Notes under the pieces: model-generated
Seen by the model: only the letters and a program-made list of their open reading frames with translations
Databases searched by the model: none
What the model was told of the DNA's origin: nothing
Part shown: one piece after another, positions 55,864-64,000 of the stretch
Layout of the letters: each line of letters opens with the position of its first letter
How positions within the stretch are numbered: the stretch's first letter is position 1
Assembly (NCBI GenBank): GCA_963765875.1
Contig: CAVXYK010000004.1
Span: forward strand, 108,760 to 172,759
Direction of reading: 5' to 3'
From: JAWKOK01 sp963765875
Lineage (GTDB): Bacteria; Chloroflexota; Anaerolineae; Caldilineales; Caldilineaceae
Length of the DNA stretch: 64,000 nt
Position numbers and translations under genes: made by a program

Positions 55864-56772
55864 TCATGTTTGGTTGGTGGCGATTTTGCGCAGGTCGACC
55901 GGGGCATTGAATCCAGCCTGTGACCAGCCGGCCCGATCACCGATGCGGGTGCGAAGCCAGTCGTAGAGTGCACGGGCCGAGTCCTCTGAGCGCCAGTCGC
56001 CCCAGGCCTGTGTATCGTAATGCTGCGGGATGTCCGTGGATGCAGTGCGCCGGCCTGCTTGACCGTCGCCACTGATATACGAATCGACGACGACCCGTTG
56101 TCCATGTTGCATCAGCAGTGCGCCGAATGTCTCAACGTTGGAATAGGGTAGGCAGGGACTGACAGTGATCTGAACATTGAGACCGGCGTCCAGCGCACTG
56201 CGCAGCAAAGCCAATCGCTGGTCGATGCTCGGGCAGCGTGGCGTGAGAGTGCTGCGCACGTCGTCGAGATCGGTCTCCAACGTGAAGTTCAGCCAGCAGC
56301 GGTCGCCAAGCGCTGCGATGCGCCCAAAGTCGTTCTGAACAAACGGCGAACGCGTCTGAATGATGAGCAGACCAGGCGGGTAGTCGATGAAAGCATCCAG
56401 GCAGGCGCGTGATAGCCGCCATTGCCGTTCTACGCCCTGGTAGGGATCTGTGGCGCTCGACATGAAGATAAAAAGCGTGTCCAATGTGCCCTTGCCGGCA
56501 TGGCGAGCCAGTTGCCTACGCAGCTTGTCGTTGATGCCAGTTCGAGGATGGACGTAGTCGCCCCATTTGAGCGAGGGCTGGTGAAATCGATGGACATTGA
56601 GCCCTTTGACGTAGCAGTATTCGCAGCCAAATCGGCAGCCGATGTATGGTTGCAGTGAATGGGTGAAACCGCCAAGAAAGCCCCCCGTCTTGGTCAGCGC
56701 AGCGCTGGCCGCACGCACGGAGCGGTCGGGAATCTGGATAGTCTTAGACGTGAGTTCGGTTTCAGCACTCAT
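55864..56772 (-). CDS. Radical SAM protein (spore photoproduct lyase-like group)
   Basis: The 302-residue protein has the cluster motif CRFGCEYCYV (C-x3-C-x2-C) preceded by HSLQPYIG. GTLDTLFIFMSSATDPYQGV and LIIQTRSPFVQND follow. This order matches the radical SAM group often called Rv2578c-like or spore-photoproduct-lyase-like, whose reactions are mostly unknown. The protein would bind a [4Fe-4S] cluster and SAM in the cytosol. ATG 56772 (MSAETELTS) is preferred over 56790. It stands next to the sugar kinase with the heptamer repeat between them. Confidence 0.85.
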   Translation of the reverse strand: MSAETELTSKTIQIPDRSVRAASAALTKTGGFLGGFTHSLQPYIGCRFGCEYCYVKGLNVHRFHQPSLKWGDYVHPRTGINDKLRRQLARHAGKGTLDTLFIFMSSATDPYQGVERQWRLSRACLDAFIDYPPGLLIIQTRSPFVQNDFGRIAALGDRCWLNFTLETDLDDVRSTLTPRCPSIDQRLALLRSALDAGLNVQITVSPCLPYSNVETFGALLMQHGQRVVVDSYISGDGQAGRRTASTDIPQHYDTQAWGDWRSEDSARALYDWLRTRIGDRAGWSQAGFNAPVDLRKIATNQT

Positions 56773-56854
56773 ATTGCCATTATCGCGCAAGGATTGCTGG
56801 AGTGAAACATTACTATGGCATCAATCTATGGTGCCGCCTGTGGCCGTTATCTGT

Positions 56855-57454
56855 CTACCCGGCTGCCAACCAGGCTTCAATCTGTGGTCGGGTGTCGGCC
56901 CAATCTGTGTGAATAATGCCGGCCATCCCAAGCGCCTGGGCCGCCTCAACGTTGGCAGACAGATCGTCGATAAAGATAGCCTGTTCAGGCGGCAGATCAA
57001 TCAGTTCCAGAACTAGCAAATAGATGGAGGCCTCGGGCTTGGCCATGCCAACTTCATTGCTCATCACCACAAGATCGAAATCTTTCAGTTCGGGCAGATG
57101 CTCGTCTAGCCAATGCACGTGGCCGTCGTTGGTGTTACTGACGACGGCTACCGTTGTTTCAGGCCGGTTCTGTAGGTCGATTGCATAGGCAAGCGCCATA
57201 TCATTGCGACCAATGCCGGTAGAGAAACGACTTAGGAACTCGGCATAGTCACACTCGCAGCCCGCTTGTTCAACAAAGAATTCATGAAGGCCATGACTAT
57301 CAATCTCGCCGACGTTCAATTCATGGCTGAATTGGCTCATTTGAGCGCGCAAGGCGGCGGCGTCACACGCACAGCAATCGGCGATCGCCTCCAACGAACG
57401 TTGGTGGTTGTATTCGACCAGCACTCGACCCAGGTCAAAGATGACAGCCTTCAA
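56855..57454 (-). CDS. HAD superfamily hydrolase (YihX-like)
   Basis: The 199-residue protein has the HAD motifs I FDLGRVLVEYN (nucleophile Asp8), II VVSNTND, III lysine in GMAKPEASIY, and IV FIDDLSANVEAAQ. The usual second Asp of motif I is replaced by glycine, as in the YihX and epoxide-hydrolase-like group. It is probably a small-molecule phosphatase in the cytosol. ELKDFDLVVMSNEVGMAK is conserved. The gene is monocistronic. No ribosome site beyond a weak GGAG was seen. Confidence 0.88.
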   Translation of the reverse strand: MKAVIFDLGRVLVEYNHQRSLEAIADCCACDAAALRAQMSQFSHELNVGEIDSHGLHEFFVEQAGCECDYAEFLSRFSTGIGRNDMALAYAIDLQNRPETTVAVVSNTNDGHVHWLDEHLPELKDFDLVVMSNEVGMAKPEASIYLLVLELIDLPPEQAIFIDDLSANVEAAQALGMAGIIHTDWADTRPQIEAWLAAG

Positions 57455-57718
57455 GATGGCACTCTCCTTCAGAGTTTGGTTTTTGGGATCTCAGCCGGTA
57501 GGGCAGGTTTCCTTACCTGCCTGGCTCTAGCGAGTAGGGATACCCACGCTAACATTCCCTGCCAACCCTCTGGAATCCTCAAGAACCCAGAGTAAAGGCA
57601 AGCGGACGCGTTGAAAAATCAGCGACACGCGCGTGTCATCCACACGCGTATCGAGTATACTCCATTCATCTGGATGTGGGTAGTGAAGTATGGAAAACCT
57701 GTGGAAATTCGTGCGTCT
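57455..57718. other. Gap with small hairpin
   Basis: GGCAGGTTTCCTTACCTGCC (about 57501-57520) forms a short hairpin. It is a possible dispersed REP unit. Nothing else can be named. Confidence 0.35.
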
Positions 57719-57919
57719 CTATCCGCCCAGCAACGTCAAGAGAAGGATGGCAATCACGCCGAGCGAGCCAACAATACCGGCGCTTAGTGCTAGATTAAAC
57801 ACCTGCGTGCGGCTGCTCTGCTTTGCGGTGGCTTTGCGCCTAGCTGTAGATGAGCGCCTACTCTGTCGTCTGGAAGGAGAGGCATAGGAGACGTCATATG
57901 AACGCATTTTGAAGGACAT
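57719..57919 (-). CDS. Small basic single-pass membrane protein
   Basis: The 66-residue protein has a serine- and arginine-rich half (SPSRRQSRRSSTARRKATAK) and one C-terminal membrane helix (LSAGIVGSLGVIAILLLTLL) ending in GG. A ribosome-like AAGGA lies 14 bases before the ATG. I do not recognise a family. The composition fits a tail-anchored protein with its basic part inside. The call rests only on composition and on the lack of a better frame. Confidence 0.45.
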   Translation of the reverse strand: MSFKMRSYDVSYASPSRRQSRRSSTARRKATAKQSSRTQVFNLALSAGIVGSLGVIAILLLTLLGG

Positions 57920-58216
57920 GGCCTAGGATAATTCCTTTGAATCAGTTCTACAGGATACGATGCCGGTCAGAATGATGTTGAACGGGTCAGGCTGTTCTGT
58001 CGAGGTTACCGCGGATGATGACTTGATAGGAGTATAGCACAAGATTGATCCAAATGTGGGGGCCAGAATCTACTCTACACCTTAAAATTATCGACGAAAG
58101 CGCGAAACATTTTGGTGTATGATACGTAGTGCTGTGTGAAGAACATGGAACTCATCGGATTGTGATAGTTTGCGCAATCCATGAACATATTAACGAACAG
58201 ACGAGAGGTAGATAGT

Positions 58217-58585
58217 ATGAGTTTGTTGGGTAACATCATCTGGTTGGTTTTCGGCGGATTTTTCGCCGGCATGGGCTATATTGTTGGCGGATTCTTCATG
58301 TGCTTGACAATCATTGGTATTCCTTTTGGGATCCAGTCGATCAAGCTCGGATTTGCCACCTTCACTCCATTTGGCAGAGAGATCATTGAGCATCCCAATG
58401 CCAATAGCGCATTGCGCGTAATCTTCAACTTAATCTGGCTAGTCTTCTTTGGCTGGGGCATTGCTCTGGCACACTTGACCGGTGCCTTCTTCCTTGCCAT
58501 CACCATCATCGGCATCCCGTTTGCCAAACAGCACATCAAGTTGATTTCACTCTCGCTATTCCCTTTCGGTCGATCATTGGAGTAG
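58217..58585 (+). CDS. YccF-domain inner-membrane protein
   Basis: This 122-residue protein has two copies of the YccF pattern. First comes NIIWLVFGGFFAGMGYIVGG, then LTIIGIPFGIQSIKLGFATF. The second has LIWLVFFGWGIALAHLTGAF and ITIIGIPFAKQHIKLISLSL, ending FPFGRSLE. Four membrane helices are expected. The function of the family is not known. GAGAGG lies eight bases before ATG 58217, which is preferred over 58181. A very strong terminator follows. Confidence 0.9.
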   Translation: MSLLGNIIWLVFGGFFAGMGYIVGGFFMCLTIIGIPFGIQSIKLGFATFTPFGREIIEHPNANSALRVIFNLIWLVFFGWGIALAHLTGAFFLAITIIGIPFAKQHIKLISLSLFPFGRSLE

Positions 58586-58613
58586 GGAGCCAAACTAACG
58601 TATTTCCGCAATT

Positions 58614-58668
58614 AAGAAAGTCGTCGCAATGCCGGTCCGAGGACCGGCATTGCGACGACTTTCTTTTT
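58614..58668. terminator. 25-bp perfect hairpin terminator after the YccF gene
   Basis: The arms 58614-58638 and 58641-58665 are perfect reverse complements with a 2-base loop, followed by T-rich DNA (TTCTTTTTCC). Confidence 0.88.
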
Positions 58669-58869
58669 CCTCCTGGAACATCCAAGACGATCTCGCCGTC
58701 ATTCCTCACGCTGGCTTCAATACTGGGCATGTCCCGCAAAGATACTCAATCGGCCTACCCAAATAGGGTATGACATCTACCCAGATTTCTGACTATCATT
58801 GTTCCATGTAAATCGACCGCGTTGGCAGCAAATCTCCTCCAGGAAATCTGAAAGGCGGAAAAGGAACTT

Positions 58870-61001
58870 ATGAGTATCAGTGGATTTTTCAAAGGGTTGA
58901 TCCACATATTGGTCATCTGGATCGTCAACACAATCTCGTTGGCCATCGGAGCCTGGATCCTGCCCGGCATCAACATGGTCGAATCGGGCACGGCCATGGA
59001 TTGGATCGTGTTTACCATGGGCACGGCGCTGGTGCTCGCCCTGGTCAATATGGTGGTGCGCCCCATCGTGCTGCGGTTCGCCGTGCACCTGAACTGGGTA
59101 TGGACGATGGTCATCGGCTTCCTAGTCAACGCGGTCGCGCTCTGGATCACGGCCTGGATTATCCCCGGCTTTGATGTGAGTATTTTGGCTGGTCTGTTCG
59201 GCGGTATCGTCATCGCCTTTATCAACACGGTCCTTCTCGACATTTTCCACGTCAACAGCGAGGGCTCCTGGTATCAGAAGCGCATCGAAAAGCTGGCCGC
59301 CAAGGATCCCTTCGACCATGCCGATGAGCCGGGACGCGGCCTGATGATGGTCGAGATCGACGGGCTGAGCTACTGGCATATCCAGAAGGCAATCGACGAT
59401 GGTCTCATGCCAACCATGAAGGCCATGATGGAGAGCGAGGACTACCATCTCACCCGGGTCGAATGCGGACTGCCCTCCATGACCTCCTCCTGTCAGGCCG
59501 GCATCATGTTCGGCGACAACTACGACATCCCCGCCTATCGCTGGTGGGACAAATCGAAGAAGAAACTCTACGTCTCGGCCAGCGATGCCGCTGAACTCAA
59601 TGACCGCTACGCCCATGGCCAGGGACTTATGCGCCAGGGTTCATCGATCATGAACATGATGGACGGCGACGCCGAGAAGTCCATGTTCACCATGTCCACC
59701 ATGAAAACGGGCAGCCCCGAGGAGCAGCGCCGCCGCTCCCAGGATGTCGCCCTGCTCTGCCTCGACCCCTTCTTCCTCCTGCATGAACTGGCCCTCTTCT
59801 TCTTTGAAGTGGGCGCGAGCTCTGGCAGGCCTGGCAGCAGAAACGCCACAACGTCGAGCCTCGACTCAATCGCCTCAAGGACTGGTATCCCTTTGTGCGC
59901 GCCGGTTGCTGCACCATCATGCGCGACATGTCGGCTGAACTGGCCAAGCTGGATATGATGCGCGGCGCGCCCTCCATCTACATGCTCTATCTGGGCTATG
60001 ACGAAGTGGCCCACCACTCCGGCCCCTGGACCAGCGATGCCTTCGGCGATCTGAAGCATCTGGACAAGACCTTCGCCCGCCTCAAACATGTCGTTGACAC
60101 CAAGGCCAAGCGACCCTATGACTTCGTCATCCTCTCCGACCATGGCCAATCTTTCGGCGCCACCTTCAAGCAGCGCTACGGCTTGAGCATCAAGGATTTC
60201 ATCGAGCAGCAGTTGCCCACCGGCACCACCGTCTCCGCAGAGATCGGCGGGGACCGGGGGGCCAGCGGCCTTGTGGGCGTCGCCGGCCAACTCGGCGACG
60301 TCAGCAACAGCGATGCCGGCAATGCCGTCAGCCGCTCTGTCGCCAAGCAAGGGCAGAAGCTGGCCCAAAAGGGCGCGGACGTGACCCAAGTTGCCTCCGA
60401 AGGGCCGGAAGCCGCGGTCACAGCCTACGGCAGCGGCAACGCGGCCCAGGTCTACTTCCACAACGAGGACCGCAAGATTCTGCTCAGCGAGCTGAACCGG
60501 GACTTCCCCGGCGTGGTCGACGCCCTGATCGCACACGAGGGCATCGGGCTGGTGGTCGGCTATGCCGATGACGGCACGGCCGTGGCCATGGGCAAGGAGG
60601 GCAGTCGCAACGTGCATACCGGCGAGGTGGTGGGTCTCGACCCGCTGATCGCCTACGCCCCCGATTCGGGCTACGGCGCCTGCTCGCTGGAAACCCGGGT
60701 CTGGCAGGTCAAGCGGGTCATGGACTTCCCCAGCGCCGGCGATCTCTGGCTCATCAGCACCCACTTCGAGGACGGCACCGTGGCCGCGCTGGAGGAGTTG
60801 GTCGGCAACCATGGCGGCATGGGCGGTCCCCAGACTGACGCCTTCATCTTTCATCCGCCCCATATTGACGTGCCGGAGACACGTGCATCCATCGATGTTT
60901 TCAATATTCTCAATGGATATCGGCCGCATCTGGCCGAAGCGGATGCGGGGACGAATGGCGCTGATGTTTCTGCAGCCGCCACAGCCAATTCTGCGGACTA
61001 A
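58870..61001 (+). pseudogene. Phage-holin-4-like membrane domain fused to alkaline-phosphatase-superfamily domain, single frameshift
   Basis: Residues 1-130 form four membrane helices matching the phage holin family 4 (superfamily IV) pattern: LIHILVIWIVNTISLAIGAW, LVNMVVRPIVLRFAVHLNWV and GGIVIAFINTVLLDIF. The rest is an alkaline-phosphatase/phosphodiesterase fold. MMVEIDGLSY holds the first metal Asp, GLPSMTSSCQAG the likely nucleophile, YLGYDEVAHHSGP and LSDHGQSFG the other metal ligands. Near 59812 one base shifts the frame; the adjacent frame gives RELWQAWQQKRHNVEPRLNR and DWYPFVRAGCCTIMRDM. It ends at 61001. The restored protein has about 710 residues. The active domain follows the last helix, so its side of the membrane depends on the topology. 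All metal ligands survive, so a sequencing indel is likely. Confidence 0.75.
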
Positions 61002-61238
61002 TGATTCGGGCAAAGGATTTTGAGGCAAGTTTGGTCTCGCCTGGACCGTAGACACGATTACTACGTACTGGGGCCCTGTTAGCCAAGTTTTTGCTATTGT
61101 CATTCTGAGCCGAAGGCGAAGAATCTCAGGTTACATGGAGCAGAGATTCTTCGTTGAACAGTCGGCAAGTGGATTGTTGGGAGCATACCCATTCAGAATG
61201 ACAGAATCCTGGTTAGCAGAGCACTGGATCGGATTGCG
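61002..61238. repeat. Gap with TGTCATTCTGAG palindrome
   Basis: TGTCATTCTGA (61098) is answered by TCAGAATGACA ending at 61203. Inside, CGAAGAATCTC and GAGATTCTTCG pair. It is the same family as at 5861-6056. No gene is supported. Confidence 0.6.
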
Positions 61239-61298
61239 GCTAAAGAGGCGAGCAGGTTTCACTCAAAAATGAAACCTGCTCGCCTCTTTAGCTTTTTT
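61239..61298 (+). terminator. 23-bp perfect hairpin with T6
   Basis: The arms 61239-61261 and 61270-61292 are perfect reverse complements around an 8-base A-rich loop, followed by TTTTTTGA. It would end any transcript from the phosphatase gene 240 bases upstream. Confidence 0.85.
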
Positions 61299-61374
61299 GA
61301 ATGGCTATACTATACTTATTGGCGTACGCTTTCATCTTTGGCAGATCGACAACGAGAACGAAAGAGAATCCGAA

Positions 61375-61654
61375 TGATTGTCAAGGTCCTGACTCAAGCC
61401 GCTGGAAGGCTCGCTGTTGGGGGCATGTTTCCGCGCCTGGCCTTGCTGACGGCGCTTTTGAGCGTGGCCGGCTGCCAACCTGACATCTTATGAAGATAGG
61501 ACAGGCGCCCTCTGGGTGGGAAGCTTGCGTGGGTTCAATCGATTCAATCGTGAAACGGAACAGTTCACCCGCCATCAGCATGACCCCAGGGATCCAATCG
61601 GGACGACAAAGGATAGCCTCACCAATGATGCACTCGAGTACATGCGCACTAATT
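61375..61654 (+). pseudogene. Remnant of a propeller-repeat lipoprotein, relative of the next gene
   Basis: MIVKVLTQAAGRLAVGG and LALLTALLSVAGC read as a lipoprotein signal, stopped by TGA at 61491-61493. The next frame then gives YEDRTGALWVGSLRGFNRFN followed by RETEQFTRHQHDPRDP, and ends with TAG at 61653. This is exactly one blade of the propeller repeat in the following gene. So a signal and one blade remain of what was probably a full-length paralogue, with the middle deleted and the frame broken. Confidence 0.65.
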
Positions 61655-64000
61655 AGTGGCAAACTCAGACTGACCCTCATGCTGGCCTTCTTGCTCTTAC
61701 TGATGAGCATGACAGCGGCTTGCCAAGAGGCAACAGACTCTGACGCAATAGAAGTACCCAGGCAACCAAGTGAGGTCATCGTGGTTGACTCGCTTCCGGT
61801 CAAGTTGCCGATGAATCAACAACCCCGATTTGAACATCTCACCATTGATGAAGGGTTATCGAATAGCACAGTTTGGGACATCATGCAGGATAGTCAGGGG
61901 TATATTTGGTTTGCCACCTTTGATGGGCTGAACCGGTATGATGGCTACGATATGACTGTGTTCCAGCATGACCCGGATGACCCCCGCACAATCGGCTCAA
62001 GTTTCATTGATCGAGTCATTGAAGACAATAGCGGCAACATTTGGGTAGGCCACGCCAGCGGATTCGATGAGTTTGATCCTTCCACTGAACAATTTACACG
62101 ATACACATTCGATCCAGATGTGTCAGACAGCACCGTAAGTGCCATCACCGAAGATTCCCAGGGGCGCTTATGGATAGGTAGTTCTCATGGTGTCCTATAT
62201 CAATTTGACCGGGGGACTGAAACACTAAACCCTGTCTCGTCAGATAAGGAATTGGGGAGGATCCTCGATATCGTACAAGATCAAGAGGGAATCTTGTGGA
62301 TTGGCCATTTCGATGGGTTGACGCGATTTGATCCGGAAGCCCAAGCGTTTACCCATTATCTGCCTGTTCCTGATACGGCAAACAGAGTCAAACAGATTGA
62401 GATAGTCGAAGATGGCATTCTGTGGTTGGCCATTGATGGAGCAGGACTTGCCCGCTTTGACCCAAAAACAGAACAGTTTACAATTTATCGCCATGACCCT
62501 GAAGATCCACAAAGTTTGAGCAGTGATGCTGTTATGACAGTCCTGGAAGATGAACCTGGTGTCTTCTGGGTTGGTACCTACGGTTGGGGATTAAATAGAT
62601 TTGACTCGAGGACAGGAAAGTCTATCCGGTATCAAGCCAATCCCTATCTTTTCGAAAGTTTGAGTGACGATCGGATACCCATCTTGCTCAAAGATGAGCA
62701 AGATACGCTATGGGTCGGCACCTACGGTGATGGGGTTAATATCTATAATCCACTCAATTCTTTATTCACCCTCTACCAGCATATCCCTGGTGAGCCGCAA
62801 AGTTTGAGTCATAACGAAGTTAGGTCGGTGCGTCAGGACCAAAACGGCGCCATTTGGTTTGGCAGCTTGGATGGGCTTGATAGACTTGACCCGCAAACAG
62901 GATTGTTTAGCCATTATCAACACGACCCTGAAAATCCCTATAGCTTGAGTGATAATCAGATTACGGCTTTGCACATAGATAGTGATGGGATCATCTGGAT
63001 TGGAACATGGCCGACAGGGCTCAATCGCTTTGATCCAGCGACAGAACAGTTTACCCATTATGTCCATGATCCAGACAATCCGGCGAGTTTGAGTCATAAT
63101 GAGATTCTGGATATTGCAGAAGACGACTATGGAAATATCTGGGTTGCGACGAATTGGGGAGGGCTTAATCGCTTTAATCCAACAACTGAACAGTTTACCC
63201 GTTACTACCATGACCCTGACGATCCAAACAGTTTGAGCGGCAATAATATTCTGTCAGTCGATGTGACGCCATCGAATATCATTTGGGTCGGCACCAATAA
63301 TGGTCTTGATCGATTCGATCCTGAAACAGAGCAGTTTGTCCGCTATCCTGAACATATCAAAGGGCAAGCGGTGTACATGGTTCATGAAAGCAGGGCAAAT
63401 GTATTGTGGGTCGCCACCAGAGTTGGCCTCACAAGATTCGATCCGGAAACTGGGTCTATCTCCACCTATACCACAAAACATGGCTTAGCCAGTGAGATCA
63501 TTATGGGTATCCTTGAAGATGCCCAAGGGAATCTATTGCTCAGCACGGCTAAAGGTATATCCAGATTTGATCCCACAACAGAGACCGTTGAGAATTTTGA
63601 CAGGCATTCAGGTGTTCAAAAGAGAGATTTTCTCTTTGGAAGTGCATATCAAGCTGGTGATGGGCAAATGTATTTTGGAGGCAGAGGTGGCTTGAATGCC
63701 TTCTACCCTGAAACGCTCCGAGGAAATGATTTTGTCCCACCTGTCGTGCTGACAGATTTTAAGATAGACAATCAATCTGTTGGATTGGGCGCAAACTCGC
63801 CCCTTCAAAGTGTCATTGGCTTTACTGACGAGGTAACCTTACCTTATGAAGATAAAGTGTTCTCCTTTGAGTTTTCGGCGCTCAATCATGTATCGCCGGA
63901 CAGGAATCAATATGCCTATAAAATGGAAGGCTTTGACGAAAATTGGACGGTGATTGATAGTGTTAACCGTGAAGCACGGTATACCAATTTAGATGCCGGA
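61625..64000 (+). CDS. Two-component-type propeller lipoprotein with Y_Y_Y domain (partial, 3' end outside window)
   Basis: The frame is open from ATG 61625 to the right edge, at least 792 residues. The signal (LMLAFLLLLMSMTAAC) has a lipobox. Fourteen blade motifs of the form IWxGT-x-GLNRFD-x-TEQFTxY-HDP follow, from YIWFATFDGLNRYD to QMYFGGRGGLNAF, enough for two seven-bladed propellers. They are the Reg_prop repeats of hybrid two-component sensors. YEDKVFSFEFSALNHVSPDR and YAYKMEGFDENWTVIDSV near the end are a Y_Y_Y domain. In relatives a membrane helix and a histidine kinase follow; that part is outside the window. By eye, GC is clearly lower than in the rest of the window, which may indicate transfer. 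ATG 61625 is uncertain; 61679 is also possible. Confidence 0.85.
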   Translation, partial: MMHSSTCALISGKLRLTLMLAFLLLLMSMTAACQEATDSDAIEVPRQPSEVIVVDSLPVKLPMNQQPRFEHLTIDEGLSNSTVWDIMQDSQGYIWFATFDGLNRYDGYDMTVFQHDPDDPRTIGSSFIDRVIEDNSGNIWVGHASGFDEFDPSTEQFTRYTFDPDVSDSTVSAITEDSQGRLWIGSSHGVLYQFDRGTETLNPVSSDKELGRILDIVQDQEGILWIGHFDGLTRFDPEAQAFTHYLPVPDTANRVKQIEIVEDGILWLAIDGAGLARFDPKTEQFTIYRHDPEDPQSLSSDAVMTVLEDEPGVFWVGTYGWGLNRFDSRTGKSIRYQANPYLFESLSDDRIPILLKDEQDTLWVGTYGDGVNIYNPLNSLFTLYQHIPGEPQSLSHNEVRSVRQDQNGAIWFGSLDGLDRLDPQTGLFSHYQHDPENPYSLSDNQITALHIDSDGIIWIGTWPTGLNRFDPATEQFTHYVHDPDNPASLSHNEILDIAEDDYGNIWVATNWGGLNRFNPTTEQFTRYYHDPDDPNSLSGNNILSVDVTPSNIIWVGTNNGLDRFDPETEQFVRYPEHIKGQAVYMVHESRANVLWVATRVGLTRFDPETGSISTYTTKHGLASEIIMGILEDAQGNLLLSTAKGISRFDPTTETVENFDRHSGVQKRDFLFGSAYQAGDGQMYFGGRGGLNAFYPETLRGNDFVPPVVLTDFKIDNQSVGLGANSPLQSVIGFTDEVTLPYEDKVFSFEFSALNHVSPDRNQYAYKMEGFDENWTVIDSVNREARYTNLDAG

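Noticed and set aside
55692..56105. Upstream extension of the ROK kinase frame through the heptamer array (repeated QQAASSK peptide)
   Set aside because: The peptide comes only from the 7-base repeat, the extension overlaps the radical SAM gene, and family members start at MPLYGGIEAGG.
58536..58739. Leftward 67-codon frame with IEASVRNDGEIVLDVPGG
   Set aside because: Half of it is the arms of the terminator and the end of the YccF gene. The short plausible stretch is too small to support a gene.

Overview
The window is bacterial, has moderately high GC, and most resembles a Chloroflexota genome (Anaerolineae/Caldilineae type). This is inferred from gene content, not from a marker gene: a two-subunit 2-oxoacid:ferredoxin oxidoreductase, a sdhCAB operon with a single cytochrome b subunit, a secreted protein ending in an FLPLM-type tail, substrate-binding proteins fused to VWA domains and stored beside PspA, and large two-component propeller proteins. 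No rRNA, tRNA or CRISPR array was seen.

Layout. Position 1-193 holds the start of a leftward gene that runs off the edge. Positions 785-5498 form a tight rightward cluster: a frameshifted TerB-N-like protein, a Ycf46-like AAA ATPase and a zinc-ribbon SNF2 helicase. Positions 6.2-14.3 kb are an accessory stretch with a two-repeat lipoprotein, a frameshifted methyltransferase, a regulator broken in about five places, a MazF-type toxin-antitoxin pair, a second methyltransferase with a fragment of a relative beside it, an M20 amidohydrolase and a truncated tRNA-binding protein. Positions 14.4-18.6 kb hold a cupin, a GntR/FadR-type regulator and korA-korB. Positions 18.8-23.1 kb hold leftward genes for an acyltransferase, a SirB1-type protein, a 593-residue protein with a phosphorylase-like C-terminal half, and a DUF72 protein. 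An ammonium transporter, a soluble Ser/Thr kinase and an IS200-like transposase follow. The carbon core lies at 27.0-34.2 kb: sdhCAB, a GH13 enzyme and NADP isocitrate dehydrogenase. Positions 34.3-41.0 kb hold an SDR, a DUF2892 protein, thioredoxin, a DUF5666-repeat secreted protein, an orphan ABC ATPase and FabF.

Positions 41.3-52.7 kb are all rightward: a TPR protein, RecQ with two HRDC domains, PspA, an anchored substrate-binding protein, a substrate-binding/VWA fusion, a nucleoside phosphorylase, a membrane coiled-coil protein and a frameshifted periplasmic-binding lipoprotein. No transporter permease is present, so this looks like a cell-envelope stress or sensing module. Then come a Phd/VapC pair, GalT, a fructokinase-like ROK protein, a radical SAM protein, a HAD hydrolase, a YccF protein, and a holin-like membrane domain fused to an alkaline-phosphatase-superfamily domain. 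The right edge cuts a lipoprotein with 14 propeller units and a Y_Y_Y domain. A decayed relative sits just upstream of it.

Two themes cross the window. Many conserved genes carry single-base frameshifts, several in G runs, so consensus error in the assembly must be separated from real decay. Intergenic DNA is rich in long perfect hairpins with T runs and in dispersed repeats, including a family with shared ends (TGACTCTACTGC...GCAGTAGAGTCA) but two different cores.
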